DNA of 26,715 nt from an uncultured Peptoniphilus sp. (GCF_946998875.1 NZ_CAMQAY010000016.1:1-26715), one strand, 5' to 3'; counted from the first letter of the stretch, positions 1-8,341 are shown. Notes: generated by a model not told the origin, from the sequence alone. Translations and numbers: made by a program.

Positions 1-55
1 CGATTGTTCCAATGTTTACGTGTGGTTTATTTCTTTCAAATTTTGCTTTAGCCAT
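1..55 (-). CDS. tuf: Elongation factor Tu, N-terminal fragment (cut by window edge)
   Basis: Only the first 18 codons are inside the window. They read MAKAKFERNKPHVNIGTI, the characteristic EF-Tu N-terminus just before the first GTP-binding loop. EF-Tu delivers aminoacyl-tRNA to the ribosome A site. The ATG lies 8 nt after an AGGAGG ribosome binding site, in the 18-nt gap behind the fusA stop codon, so tuf is the last visible gene of an rpsL-rpsG-fusA-tuf operon. No terminator separates it from fusA. The rest of the gene lies to the left of the window. Confidence 0.95.
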   Translation of the reverse strand, partial: MAKAKFERNKPHVNIGTI

Positions 56-73
56 TATTAATCCTCCTAATAA

Positions 74-2149
74 TTAGTTTTTCTTTTTATCTCCAACTAC
101 TTCTTCTGCAATTGATTGAGGTACTTCTTCGTAATGATCAAATTGCATTGAGTAGTTTGCCCTTCCTTGTGTGTTTGAACGAAGGCTAGTTGCGTAACCA
201 AACATTTCTGCTAGTGGTACATAAGCTGTAACGATTTGAGCTCCAGCTACAAGTTCCATACCTTCCATTCTTCCTCGTCTTGAGTTGATATCTCCAATTA
301 CATCTCCCATGTATTCTTCAGGAGTTGTAACTTCAACCTTCATCATAGGTTCAAGAAGTACTGGGTCTGCTTTTGCAAGAGCATCTCTAACTGCCATAGA
401 ACCGGCAATCTTAAATGCCATTTCAGAAGAGTCGACTTCGTGATAAGAACCATCATAAAGAGTTACCTTAACATCAAGTACTTCGTATCCACCGATAATA
501 CCTGATTGAAGTGCTTCTTCAATACCTTGTTGAGTTGGTCCAATAAATTCCTTAGGAATAGCACCACCGACAATGGCATTTTCAAATACAAAACCTTCAC
601 CTGGTTTATTAGGTTCAATTCTAATCTTAGCGTGACCATATTGTCCACGACCACCAGATTGACGAGCGTATTTAGCTTCGCCTTCAGCTGCCTTCTTAAT
701 ACCTTCTCTATAAGAAACTTGAGGGTTACCAATGTTTGCCTCAACCTTAAATTCTCTTAAAAGTCTATCAACAATTATGTCAAGGTGAAGTTCACCCATT
801 CCTGCGATAATTGTTTGACCAGTTTCATCATCAGTATATGTTCTGAAAGTTGGATCTTCTTCAGCAAGTTTTGCTAAGGCAAGAGCCATCTTATCTTGAG
901 ATGCTTTAGTCTTTGGTTCAATTGCTACAGAGATAACTGGTTCTGGGAATTCCATGTTTTCAAGAATAACTTGATTCTTTTCATCACAAAGAGTATCACC
1001 AGTAGTAGTGTCTTTAAGACCTACAGCTGCAGCGATTTCACCTGCATGGATTTCATCGATTTCTTGTCTCTTGTTAGCGTGCATTTGAAGAATTCTTCCG
1101 ACTCTTTCTCTTTTGCCCTTAGTTGAGTTCATTACATAAGAACCAGCTTGAAGAACTCCAGAGTAAACTCTAAAGTATGCAAGTTTACCAACATATGGGT
1201 CAGTTACAATTTTAAATGCAAGTGCTGAGAAAGGTTCATCGTCTGAAGAGTGTCTTTGAACTTCATTTCCATCTAAGTCAACACCATCAATTGAAGGTAC
1301 ATCAATTGGAGATGGAAGATAATCAATTATTGCATCAAGAAGAAGTTGAACTCCCTTGTTCTTGTAAGAAGAACCACAAGATACTGGAGTGATCTCTACT
1401 GCAAGAGTACCCTTTCTTATTGCTTTCTTAAGAAGTTCTTTATCGATTTCTTCTCCTTCAAGATAAGCCATCATTAAATCTTCATCAAATTCAGAAGCTT
1501 TTTCAATTAATTTATCTCTATATTCATTTGCCTTGTCTAAATATTCTTCAGGAACATCAGTAATTTCGATTTCCTTACCAAGTTCATCCTTGTAAATTTC
1601 TGCCTTCATTTCAACAAGGTCAATCATTCCAATGAAAGTATCTTCTGCTCCCATTGGGATTTGAATTGGAATTGGGTTACCATGTAATTTCTTGTCAATA
1701 GTATCAACTGATCTAAAGAAATCAGCACCAGTAACGTCCATCTTGTTAATATGAGCAATTCTTGGAACATGATACTTGTCTGCTTGTCTCCAAACAGTTT
1801 CAGATTGAGGTTCTACACCACTTTTTGCATCAAAAAGTGCAACAGCACCATCAAGTACTCTTAGAGATCTTTCAACTTCAACTGTGAAGTCAACGTGTCC
1901 CGGAGTATCGATAATGTTAAGTCTGTAGCCCTTCCAGTGTGCTGTAGTAGCTGCAGAAGTAATTGTGATACCTCTTTCTTGTTCTTGTTCCATCCAGTCC
2001 ATTTGTGCTGCGCCTTCGTGAGTTTCACCGATTTTGTGAATCTTACCAGCGTAGAAAAGAATACGTTCAGTAGTAGTAGTCTTTCCAGCATCAATATGGG
2101 CCATAATACCAATATTTCTATATTTCTCTAATGGTATTTCGCGAGCCAT
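74..2149 (-). CDS. fusA: Elongation factor G
   Basis: This 691-residue translational GTPase catalyses ribosome translocation. GTPase motifs are intact: G1 AHIDAGKT at residues 17-24, the RGITI switch I segment near 59-63, DTPGH at 81-85 and NKMD at 135-138. Length and the C-terminal domain IV/V sequence match bacterial EF-G over its full length. The ATG follows GGGGAGGAATTT, a strong ribosome binding site, only 15 nt after the rpsG stop, so it is cotranscribed with rpsG and rpsL upstream and tuf downstream. Cytoplasmic, ribosome-associated. Nothing suggests a specialised paralogue such as TetM; the position in the str operon indicates the housekeeping copy. Confidence 0.98.
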   Translation of the reverse strand: MAREIPLEKYRNIGIMAHIDAGKTTTTERILFYAGKIHKIGETHEGAAQMDWMEQEQERGITITSAATTAHWKGYRLNIIDTPGHVDFTVEVERSLRVLDGAVALFDAKSGVEPQSETVWRQADKYHVPRIAHINKMDVTGADFFRSVDTIDKKLHGNPIPIQIPMGAEDTFIGMIDLVEMKAEIYKDELGKEIEITDVPEEYLDKANEYRDKLIEKASEFDEDLMMAYLEGEEIDKELLKKAIRKGTLAVEITPVSCGSSYKNKGVQLLLDAIIDYLPSPIDVPSIDGVDLDGNEVQRHSSDDEPFSALAFKIVTDPYVGKLAYFRVYSGVLQAGSYVMNSTKGKRERVGRILQMHANKRQEIDEIHAGEIAAAVGLKDTTTGDTLCDEKNQVILENMEFPEPVISVAIEPKTKASQDKMALALAKLAEEDPTFRTYTDDETGQTIIAGMGELHLDIIVDRLLREFKVEANIGNPQVSYREGIKKAAEGEAKYARQSGGRGQYGHAKIRIEPNKPGEGFVFENAIVGGAIPKEFIGPTQQGIEEALQSGIIGGYEVLDVKVTLYDGSYHEVDSSEMAFKIAGSMAVRDALAKADPVLLEPMMKVEVTTPEEYMGDVIGDINSRRGRMEGMELVAGAQIVTAYVPLAEMFGYATSLRSNTQGRANYSMQFDHYEEVPQSIAEEVVGDKKKN

Positions 2150-2164
2150 AAATTCCTCCCCTTA

Positions 2165-2635
2165 TTACCATCTATAGTGAGCAAAGGCCTTGTTAGCTTC
2201 TGCTGTTCTATGCATTTCATCTTTTCTCTTAACGCTTCCGCCTAGTCCGTTAGATGCATCAAGGATTTCTTTTGCAAGTCTTTCGTGCATTGTCTTTTCG
2301 CCTCTAGCTCTTGCATATCTAACTAACCATCTAAGTCCTAGTGTTTGGCGTCTTTCCGGTCTAACTTCCATTGGAACTTGGTAAGTAGCACCGCCTATTC
2401 TTCTTCCCTTTACTTCAAGTACAGGCATTACATTATTAAGTGCCTTGTAAAATACTTCAAGTGCGTCTTCTCCAGTTTGTTCTGCAATTGTTTCAAGTGC
2501 TCCATAAACAATTCTTTGAGCAGTACCTTTTTTACCGTCAAGCATAACATTGTTTATAAGCTTAGTGATAACTACATCACTATACATTGGATCAGCCATA
2601 ACTTCACGTTTTTGGATATGTCCTTTTCTTGGCAT
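2165..2635 (-). CDS. rpsG: 30S ribosomal protein S7
   Basis: This 156-residue protein aligns over its whole length with bacterial S7: it starts MPRKGHIQKREV, has the central ERRQTLGLRWLVRYAR-like segment and ends in HYRW. S7 nucleates assembly of the 3' major domain of 16S rRNA and lines the mRNA exit region. The ATG has a perfect AAGGAGG ribosome binding site. It is separated from rpsL by an unusually long 92-nt spacer for this otherwise compact operon; in E. coli the equivalent spacer holds the S7 autoregulatory site, so feedback by S7 is plausible here but not shown. Confidence 0.98.
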   Translation of the reverse strand: MPRKGHIQKREVMADPMYSDVVITKLINNVMLDGKKGTAQRIVYGALETIAEQTGEDALEVFYKALNNVMPVLEVKGRRIGGATYQVPMEVRPERRQTLGLRWLVRYARARGEKTMHERLAKEILDASNGLGGSVKRKDEMHRTAEANKAFAHYRW

Positions 2636-2727
2636 AACTTCCCTCCTTAACTATTTTTCAGTCGATTCATTGGTACTCAGGTTGAGCCCGTAAGCCAAAA
2701 ATCTATAAATTTTCGTAAAAAATTCTA
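2636..2727 (-). promoter_or_regulatory. rpsL-rpsG intercistronic region, candidate S7 feedback site
   Basis: A 92-nt gap separates rpsL from rpsG, against 15 nt between rpsG and fusA. On the transcribed strand, 2672-2696 is a GC-rich island able to fold: CTCA pairs with TGAG around an ACC loop, or GG..TAC pairs with GTACC. The rest is A/T-rich. In E. coli, S7 binds the rpsL-rpsG intercistronic mRNA and represses its own synthesis (established). Assigning that role here is inference from position, spacing and foldability only. Confidence 0.3.
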
Positions 2728-3141
2728 TCAATTTTTAGGTTTCTTAGTACCATATTTAGATCTAGATTGCTTTCTATCAGTTACTCCAGCTGTATCAAGA
2801 GTACCTCTTACAATATGGTATCTAACACCTGGTAAATCCTTAACTCTTCCACCACGGATTAAAACAACACTGTGTTCTTGTAGGTTGTGTCCGATTCCTG
2901 GAATGTAAGCCATAACTTCGTATCCATTTGTCAAACGAACTCTGGCAACTTTTCTAAGAGCTGAATTCGGTTTCTTAGGTGTTACTGTTCTTACTGCAAC
3001 ACATACTCCTCTTTTTTGTGGAGAATTAACTTCAGTTTCAACTTTTTTAAGTGTGTCATAGTTTACATCAAGAGCTGGTGATTTAGATTTACTGTGAATT
3101 TTCTTTCTACCATTTCTTACTAATTGGTTAATTGTAGGCAT
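2728..3141 (-). CDS. rpsL: 30S ribosomal protein S12
   Basis: This 137-residue protein is the decoding-site ribosomal protein S12. The start is the ATG of MPTINQLVRNGRKK, placed 7 nt after AGGAGGTG; an upstream in-frame extension of 14 codons has no family counterpart. It is longer than the 124-residue E. coli protein because of an insertion around residues 15-40, usual in Firmicutes. The TPKKPNSALRK and GGRVKDLPGVRYH motifs are intact: Lys56 and Lys101 correspond to E. coli Lys43 and Lys88 (counting Met), so no classical streptomycin-resistance change is present. First gene of the operon with rpsG, fusA and tuf, driven by the promoter at 3229-3257. Confidence 0.97.
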   Translation of the reverse strand: MPTINQLVRNGRKKIHSKSKSPALDVNYDTLKKVETEVNSPQKRGVCVAVRTVTPKKPNSALRKVARVRLTNGYEVMAYIPGIGHNLQEHSVVLIRGGRVKDLPGVRYHIVRGTLDTAGVTDRKQSRSKYGTKKPKN

Positions 3142-3166
3142 TAATTGCACCTCCTGTTTTAATAAT

Positions 3167-3223
3167 AGTATCAGACATTTCAAAGACTACCCAGTCTTAG
3201 GTAGTCTTTCCGTCTCAAATACT
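3167..3223 (-). promoter_or_regulatory. Structured 5' leader of the rpsL operon mRNA
   Basis: Immediately at the predicted transcription start the RNA can form a two-tier stem. The inner hairpin is a perfect 10-bp inverted repeat, AAAGACTACC with GGTAGTCTTT (3182-3209), with an 8-nt loop. An outer helix pairs AGTAT and AGAC (3223-3219, 3215-3212) with GTCT and ATACT (3176-3173, 3171-3167). The inner hairpin is followed by TTTGAAATG, not a U-run, so it is not a typical terminator. Likely roles are ribosomal-protein feedback or mRNA 5'-end protection; no known leader family was recognised. Confidence 0.55.
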
Positions 3224-3228
3224 CATCA

Positions 3229-3257
3229 ATTTTATCATTACAAAGCCATTAAGTCAA
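3229..3257 (-). promoter_or_regulatory. Promoter of rpsL-rpsG-fusA-tuf
   Basis: On the minus strand, TTGACT (3257-3252), a 17-bp spacer and TAAAAT (3234-3229) preceded by TGA form a near-consensus housekeeping sigma promoter with an extended -10. Predicted start is about 3222, giving a leader of about 80 nt. The -35 box lies directly next to the terminator of the upstream membrane-protein pair. Confidence 0.75.
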
Positions 3258-3258
3258 C

Positions 3259-3296
3259 AAAAAATATGATAAATTAGCTAATTCATCATATTTTTT
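3259..3296 (-). terminator. Intrinsic terminator after the membrane-protein pair
   Basis: A long inverted repeat pairs AAAAAATATGAT (3259-3270) with ATCATATTTTTT (3285-3296), enclosing the palindrome AATTAGCTAATT. In the minus-strand RNA the single mismatch becomes a G-U pair. The run of U at the stem end suits termination of the minus-strand unit ending at 3334; the symmetric A/T runs could also work on the plus strand. Confidence 0.65.
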
Positions 3297-3333
3297 AAAA
3301 TTATTTTTATTTTTTTGAAATTTTTTCTAAAAT

Positions 3334-3942
3334 TTAGCTTAATCTACCAAGATAAAAATCAAATCTATTAATATTTATAAAGTTATAAGCTATAAGTCCT
3401 ACAAAAATTAATACATATAAAATTTGTAAAATTATAAAAGTTTTTCTGTAAGTGTCCTCTTCAACAAAAATTTTAGATAGTGATTTTTTTGATAGATAGT
3501 AGCTGAGCCACAATATAACTAGCACAAAGCATGACAAAACTATTAAAAATTCATTTTTTGCGAAGGAATTGATTTTATGACCATCTTCAAGGGTCATAAA
3601 GAATATTAGTTGATAAATTATAAGAATAGCTTGTACAATAATCGTCGTTATTTTATAAAGTCTTGGGTCGTCTTTGTACTTGTCTTTCAAAATATCTTCT
3701 GTGAAAGTTCTGTAAACAAAATATGCCACAAGACCAAAAACTGCTAAATAGATATATAGCTTATTTTGACTGAAAACAATGCCAACCCAAAAAGACACCA
3801 TAGTAAAAGCATATATATAGTTTTCCACTATAGTGCTACTTTCAGTTTCTATTCCTCTTTTTTCTTTATATCTATAAGTTAATGGAATTATTGAAGATAT
3901 AAGTATGGCTGGTATAAAAAATAATAAAATTAATGATTCCAT
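3334..3942 (-). CDS. Six-helix membrane protein of unknown function (second of a paralogous pair)
   Basis: This 202-residue hydrophobic protein was not recognised. Six membrane segments are predicted by eye near residues 3-21, 40-58, 62-80, 97-116, 131-150 and 167-187, with short charged loops. The C-terminal 40 residues closely match the preceding gene: a [VT]FI-L hydrophobic helix followed by AYN-I-NINRFDFYL. The start overlaps the upstream gene by 13 nt and has AGGAG 7 nt before the ATG, so translation is probably coupled. No catalytic motif, signal peptidase site or transporter signature was seen. The pair probably arose by tandem duplication and may form a heteromeric membrane complex (inference). 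Confidence 0.75.
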   Translation of the reverse strand: MESLILLFFIPAILISSIIPLTYRYKEKRGIETESSTIVENYIYAFTMVSFWVGIVFSQNKLYIYLAVFGLVAYFVYRTFTEDILKDKYKDDPRLYKITTIIVQAILIIYQLIFFMTLEDGHKINSFAKNEFLIVLSCFVLVILWLSYYLSKKSLSKIFVEEDTYRKTFIILQILYVLIFVGLIAYNFININRFDFYLGRLS

Positions 3943-4574
3943 GATTCCTCTCCTGATATTTCTTGAAGATTTTCTCTTTCTAGATAAAAATCAAAGCGGT
4001 TGATGTTTTTTATATTATAGGCACTTCCTAAAGCCAATATTAAAATCAAAATAATTTCTGAAAGAATAAAAACCCTTCTCCAAACATCTCTTTCAAATAA
4101 AATACTTTTTAAAACTCTCAGGTTTAAAATAATTTTAATATAGGTTAAAAAAAGAGTTGAAATTATTAAAATTTTTCGAAAGTCACTTTTATTGTATCCA
4201 AAAATAATATCCCCATTTTTTAATTTTAAAAAGCTAAGGCTTGCTATTAATATAAAAGATATGGAAATAAATAAAACCCTCCACTTAGGCTCATTTTTAT
4301 TTTCCAATAACTTCTTTCCCCTTTTGCTCTCTGTGTAAAGTTTATAAATAACCCAAATCACAAAATAAACAAAGGCGCTGACAAGAATTGTAAGCCCAAG
4401 ATTTTGACAAACTTTAAAATAATATTCTAAGATTAAAAAATTTGTTATTAGGAAGGAATATATTATGTCATTCTCAGAATCTTTTTCTTCTTTCTTATTT
4501 TCTCTTATGTAATCAAAAGTGACTAAGGCTGACGCAAAAATTGCCACTAATACATATGTTGATAAGTCGCTCAT
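3930..4574 (-). CDS. Six-helix membrane protein of unknown function (first of a paralogous pair)
   Basis: This 214-residue integral membrane protein was not recognised. Six hydrophobic segments lie near residues 5-21, 38-55, 60-78, 98-115, 133-152 and 167-187, matching the topology of the downstream gene. The shared C-terminal region reads LFERDVWRRVFILSE, a hydrophobic helix, then NINRFDFYLER. The ATG follows GAGGTGA. It begins a separate transcription unit behind its own promoter (4629-4658) and downstream of the rpoC terminator. Its location between rpoC and rpsL is notable because many Firmicutes carry an L7Ae-family ribosomal protein gene at this position. Function is unknown. Confidence 0.75.
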   Translation of the reverse strand: MSDLSTYVLVAIFASALVTFDYIRENKKEEKDSENDIIYSFLITNFLILEYYFKVCQNLGLTILVSAFVYFVIWVIYKLYTESKRGKKLLENKNEPKWRVLFISISFILIASLSFLKLKNGDIIFGYNKSDFRKILIISTLFLTYIKIILNLRVLKSILFERDVWRRVFILSEIILILILALGSAYNIKNINRFDFYLERENLQEISGEESWNH

Positions 4575-4628
4575 TAAATCACCTCAAAAATCTTTTATTA
4601 ATAAATAAAAACTTTTCCTTCTTAATTT

Positions 4629-4658
4629 ATTATAGCACCCCCACCATAAATTTTTAAA
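4629..4658 (-). promoter_or_regulatory. Promoter of the paralogous membrane-protein pair
   Basis: On the minus strand, a perfect -10 box TATAAT (4634-4629) lies 18 bp behind a weak -35 box TTTAAA (4658-4653). It sits between the rpoC terminator and the first gene of the pair, about 55 bp before the ATG. The spacer carries an unusual GGTGGGGGTG run for such AT-rich DNA. Confidence 0.55.
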
Positions 4659-4684
4659 GGAGTTTCCTTTTATCCTCTTTGCAT

Positions 4685-4715
4685 AAAAAAAGTAGGCTGA
4701 CTAATCAACCTACTT
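4685..4715 (-). terminator. Intrinsic terminator of rpoBC
   Basis: In minus-strand RNA, AAGTAGGTTGA pairs with TCAGCCTACTT (11 bp including one G-U, tetraloop TTAG), followed by seven U. It starts about 20 nt after the rpoC stop codon. It cleanly separates rpoBC from the membrane-protein pair. Confidence 0.9.
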
Positions 4716-4735
4716 AAAATTTATTTTTATATTTT

Positions 4736-7700
4736 TTATTCTTCTTCTGCTACAGGTTCAAGTTCAACTTTTACATCTTCTTGTGTTATTACTTCAGAGT
4801 CTTCAAGGATATTGTAATCTTCCTTTAGGCTTTCGTCGATTCCAATTTGTACCTTGGAATTTATACGAGCGCCTGTACCTGCTGGTATAAGTTGTCCGAT
4901 TATAATATTTTCCTTTAAGCCTTCAAGCATATCTTCCTTGCCCTTTATAGCTGCATCTGTAAGAACTCTAGTTGTTTCTTGGAAGGATGCTGCTGATAGG
5001 AAGGAATCTGTTGCAAGAGATGCCTTTGTAATTCCAAGAAGATTTACTTTTGCAATTGCTGGCTCCTTGCCTTCTTCCTTTGCTTTCTTATTTGCTTCTT
5101 TGTAGTCAACTACATTAACAAGTGAGCCTGGAAGTAAGTCTGTGTCTCCTGCTTCTTCGATTTTGCACTTTGATAGCATTTGTCTAACTATTATTTCAAT
5201 GTGCTTGTCGTTAATGTCTACACCTTGAAGTCTGTAAACTCTTTGAACTTCCTTAACGATGTATTCTTGTACACCCTTTTCGCCTTTTACTCTTAGTAAA
5301 TCTTGTGGATATACAGAACCTTGTGTAAGTTCGTCCCCTGCTTCAACTTCATCGCCTGCTTTAACTTTAAGTCTTGATCCGTAGACGATGTTGTAGGAGT
5401 CAACTGTTCCATCTTCTGCAGTTATAAGAACTTCTCTCTTCTTGTTTGTTTCTTTAATGTCAACAAGACCGCCTCTTTCTGCAATTACTGCAAGTCCCTT
5501 TGGCTTTCTTGCTTCGAAAAGTTCTTCAACTCTTGGAAGACCTTGTGTGATATCTGCTGCTGCAGCTACACCACCAGTGTGGAAAGTTCTCATTGTAAGT
5601 TGTGTACCCGGTTCACCTATGGATTGAGCAGCAATTACACCAACTGCTTCTCCAATGCCAATGTGAGAACCTGTTGCTAGGTTTCTGCCGTAGCAGTGGG
5701 CACATACTCCATGTTTAGCCTTACATCCAAGAACTGATCTTACCTTAACTTCTTCTATGCCAAGTGATTCAATTAAAACTGCGTCATCATCAGAGATAAC
5801 TTCATTTGCCTTAACAATAACTTCTCCACTTTCTGGATTTATTATATCTTCGAAAGAATATCTTCCTTCGATTCTGTCAGCAAGGGATTCAATTAATTCC
5901 TTGCCATCTTTAAAGGCTCTTGCTACTAAATATTCATCAGTTTCACAATCTTCTTCAGATACAATTACTTGTTGTGAAACATCTACAAGTCTTCTTGTCA
6001 AATATCCAGAGTCGGCAGTTCTTAGTGCTGTATCGGCAAGTCCCTTTCTGGAACCATGGGCTGACATGTAAAATTCAAGTACAGAAAGACCTTCTCTAAA
6101 GTTTGAAGTGATTGGAACTTCTATTGTTCTACCTGAAGGTGATGCCATAAGTCCACGCATACCTGCAAGTTGTCTGATTTGGTTCTTTGAACCTCTGGCT
6201 CCTGAATCTGCCATTATATAGATGTTGTTTAGGGCATCAAAGCCGTCCATTACATCGTCAGTCAAGTCATCAGTTGCCTTGTTCCAAATTTCAATTACCT
6301 TTTCATATCTTTCTTCGTCAGAAATAAGACCCTTTCTAAAGGCTTTTTCGTATTTAGCAACTTCTTTTTCTGCATTAGCTAAAAGTTCTGGCTTAGTGTC
6401 AGGAATCTCAACGTCACCCATTGAAATAGATACAGCTCCAATAGTTGAGTAGTGGTAGCCTGTAGCCTTGATGTTGTCAAGTAGCTCAGCAGTTTTTATA
6501 TTTCCATGTTTTTTGTAAGTTTTTTCAATTATTTTGCCAAGAAGTTTTTTATCTACAACTTGGTCTATTTCAAGAGAATATTTGTCTTCATCTCTGTTTA
6601 CAAAACCTAGGTCTTGTGGGATAAATTCATTTACAATAAATCTACCAACAGTTGATGGGACAATTTTACCTCTCTTGTCATTTTCATCAGCATATCTTCT
6701 AACAGATACATGAGATTGTAGGTGTAAAAATCCTGATTCATAAGCGTGGAACATTTCATCATAGTTTCTGTAAATTGAGCCATCGCCCTTTAATTTATCT
6801 TTTCTATCAAGAGTTAGATAATAGGAACCAAGAACCATATCTTGAGTAGGAGTAGTAATTGGCTTACCATCCTTTAGTGCCAAGATATTATTTGTTGAAA
6901 GCATTAGTAGTCTTGCTTCAGCTTGTGCTTCTGTTGATAGTGGCAAATGGACAGCCATTTGGTCACCGTCAAAGTCGGCATTATAGGCTGTACAAGAAAG
7001 TGGGTGAAGCTTAATAGCCTTACCTTCTACTAGGACTGGTTCAAAGGCTTGAATACCAAGTCTGTGAAGTGTCGGTGCACGGTTAAGAAGAACTGGATGG
7101 TCCTTAATAACATCTTCAAGTACATCCCAAACTTCGTCCTTTCCTCTTTCAACCATTCTCTTTGCTGACTTAATATTGTAAGTTAATTCTCTTTTTACAA
7201 GTTCTCTCATTACGAAAGGCTTGAATAGTTCAAGAGCCATGTTCTTTGGAAGACCACATTGGTAGAATTTAAGATCTGGTCCAACTACGATTACAGAACG
7301 ACCAGAGTAGTCAACTCTCTTACCAAGTAAGTTTTGACGGAAACGACCTTGTTTACCCTTTAACATTTCTGATAGAGACTTAAGTGGTCTGTTGCCAGGA
7401 CCAGTTACAGGTCTTCCTCGTCTTCCGTTATCTATAAGAGCATCAACAGATTCTTGTAACATTCTCTTTTCATTTCTAACGATAATGTCTGGAGCGTTGA
7501 TGTCCATTAACTTTTTAAGTCTATTATTTCTATTTACAATTCTTCTATATAAATCATTTAAGTCACTTGTTGCAAATCTGCCACCGTCAAGTTGTACCAT
7601 CGGTCTTAAATCTGGTGGGATTACAGGGATTGCATCAAGTATCATCCATTCAGGTTTGTTGTCTGATTGGATAAAGGCATCTATTACTTCAAGTCTTCTT

Positions 7701-8326
7701 GTGATTCTAATTTTCTTTTGTCCAGTTGCATCTTGAAGTTCTTCTTGAAGTTCATCATTTTCCTTTTGTAAATCAACTTTTACAAGAAGGTCTCTAATTG
7801 CTTCTGCACCCATCTTGGCAGTAAACTTGTCGCCATATTCTTTTTTGAACTCTCTATATTCAATTTCTGAAAGAAGTTGTTTTTCATAAAGAGTTGTTTC
7901 GCCTGGTTCAACATAAGTTACAACATAAGATGCAAAGTAAAGAACTTTTTCAAGAGCTCTAGGGCTCATGTCTAGCACAAGACCCATTCTTGAAGGTATG
8001 CCCTTAAAGTACCAAATATGTGATACTGGAGCAGCAAGTTCAATATGACCCATTCTTTCACGACGAACCTTAGCCTTTGTGACTTCAACGCCACATTTTT
8101 CGCAGACTACTCCCTTGTATCTTACTCTTTTATATTTTCCACAGGAACATTCCCAATCCTTAGTAGGTCCAAATATTTTTTCGCAAAATAGACCTTCCTT
8201 TTCAGGTTTTAATGTCCTGTAATTTATAGTTTCCGGTTTTTTTACTTCGCCATAAGACCATGATCTGATCTTTTGTGGTGAAGCAAGTCCAATTTTTATT
8301 GAATGGAATAATTCATGTTCGCTCAA
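4736..8326 (-). CDS. rpoC: DNA-directed RNA polymerase subunit beta'
   Basis: This 1196-residue protein is the catalytic beta' subunit. The N-terminal zinc-binding cysteines are at 60, 62, 75 and 78 (CSC...CEKC), and the active-site NADFDGDQM motif at 449-457 holds the Mg-chelating aspartates 451, 453 and 455. The C-terminal CKAKHGVCAHCYGRN zinc site and the SIGEPGTQLTMRTFHTGG trigger-loop segment are present. The start is a TTG, the only sensible one: it precedes SEHELFHSIKIGLASP, matching the family N-terminus, and no in-frame ATG is near. The gene follows rpoB by 37 nt. Its ribosome binding site is sequestered in a hairpin, suggesting translation is coupled to rpoB. Confidence 0.98.
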   Translation of the reverse strand: MSEHELFHSIKIGLASPQKIRSWSYGEVKKPETINYRTLKPEKEGLFCEKIFGPTKDWECSCGKYKRVRYKGVVCEKCGVEVTKAKVRRERMGHIELAAPVSHIWYFKGIPSRMGLVLDMSPRALEKVLYFASYVVTYVEPGETTLYEKQLLSEIEYREFKKEYGDKFTAKMGAEAIRDLLVKVDLQKENDELQEELQDATGQKKIRITRRLEVIDAFIQSDNKPEWMILDAIPVIPPDLRPMVQLDGGRFATSDLNDLYRRIVNRNNRLKKLMDINAPDIIVRNEKRMLQESVDALIDNGRRGRPVTGPGNRPLKSLSEMLKGKQGRFRQNLLGKRVDYSGRSVIVVGPDLKFYQCGLPKNMALELFKPFVMRELVKRELTYNIKSAKRMVERGKDEVWDVLEDVIKDHPVLLNRAPTLHRLGIQAFEPVLVEGKAIKLHPLSCTAYNADFDGDQMAVHLPLSTEAQAEARLLMLSTNNILALKDGKPITTPTQDMVLGSYYLTLDRKDKLKGDGSIYRNYDEMFHAYESGFLHLQSHVSVRRYADENDKRGKIVPSTVGRFIVNEFIPQDLGFVNRDEDKYSLEIDQVVDKKLLGKIIEKTYKKHGNIKTAELLDNIKATGYHYSTIGAVSISMGDVEIPDTKPELLANAEKEVAKYEKAFRKGLISDEERYEKVIEIWNKATDDLTDDVMDGFDALNNIYIMADSGARGSKNQIRQLAGMRGLMASPSGRTIEVPITSNFREGLSVLEFYMSAHGSRKGLADTALRTADSGYLTRRLVDVSQQVIVSEEDCETDEYLVARAFKDGKELIESLADRIEGRYSFEDIINPESGEVIVKANEVISDDDAVLIESLGIEEVKVRSVLGCKAKHGVCAHCYGRNLATGSHIGIGEAVGVIAAQSIGEPGTQLTMRTFHTGGVAAAADITQGLPRVEELFEARKPKGLAVIAERGGLVDIKETNKKREVLITAEDGTVDSYNIVYGSRLKVKAGDEVEAGDELTQGSVYPQDLLRVKGEKGVQEYIVKEVQRVYRLQGVDINDKHIEIIVRQMLSKCKIEEAGDTDLLPGSLVNVVDYKEANKKAKEEGKEPAIAKVNLLGITKASLATDSFLSAASFQETTRVLTDAAIKGKEDMLEGLKENIIIGQLIPAGTGARINSKVQIGIDESLKEDYNILEDSEVITQEDVKVELEPVAEEE

Positions 8327-8341
8327 GGAGCACTTCTCCTT
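8325..8341 (-). promoter_or_regulatory. Hairpin sequestering the rpoC ribosome binding site
   Basis: In the minus-strand RNA AAGGAG (the ribosome binding site) pairs perfectly with CTCCTT around the loop AAGTG; the last two bases of the stem are the first two of the TTG start codon. The whole element lies in the 37-nt rpoB-rpoC gap. Such pairing normally lowers initiation unless opened by an arriving ribosome or another factor. Confidence 0.6.

Noticed and set aside
506..760. Open frames on the opposite strand inside fusA, rpoC, rpoB, murJ, eno and pgk
   Set aside because: They are shadows of strongly coding genes, have no ribosome binding sites and give low-complexity proteins.
2728..3141. 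Possible streptomycin-resistance changes in rpsL
   Set aside because: Both key lysines (56 and 101 here) are present.
3182..3209. Perfect 10-bp hairpin before rpsL as a classical terminator
   Set aside because: No U-run follows it on either strand, and it lies downstream of a good promoter, so a leader structure is a better reading.
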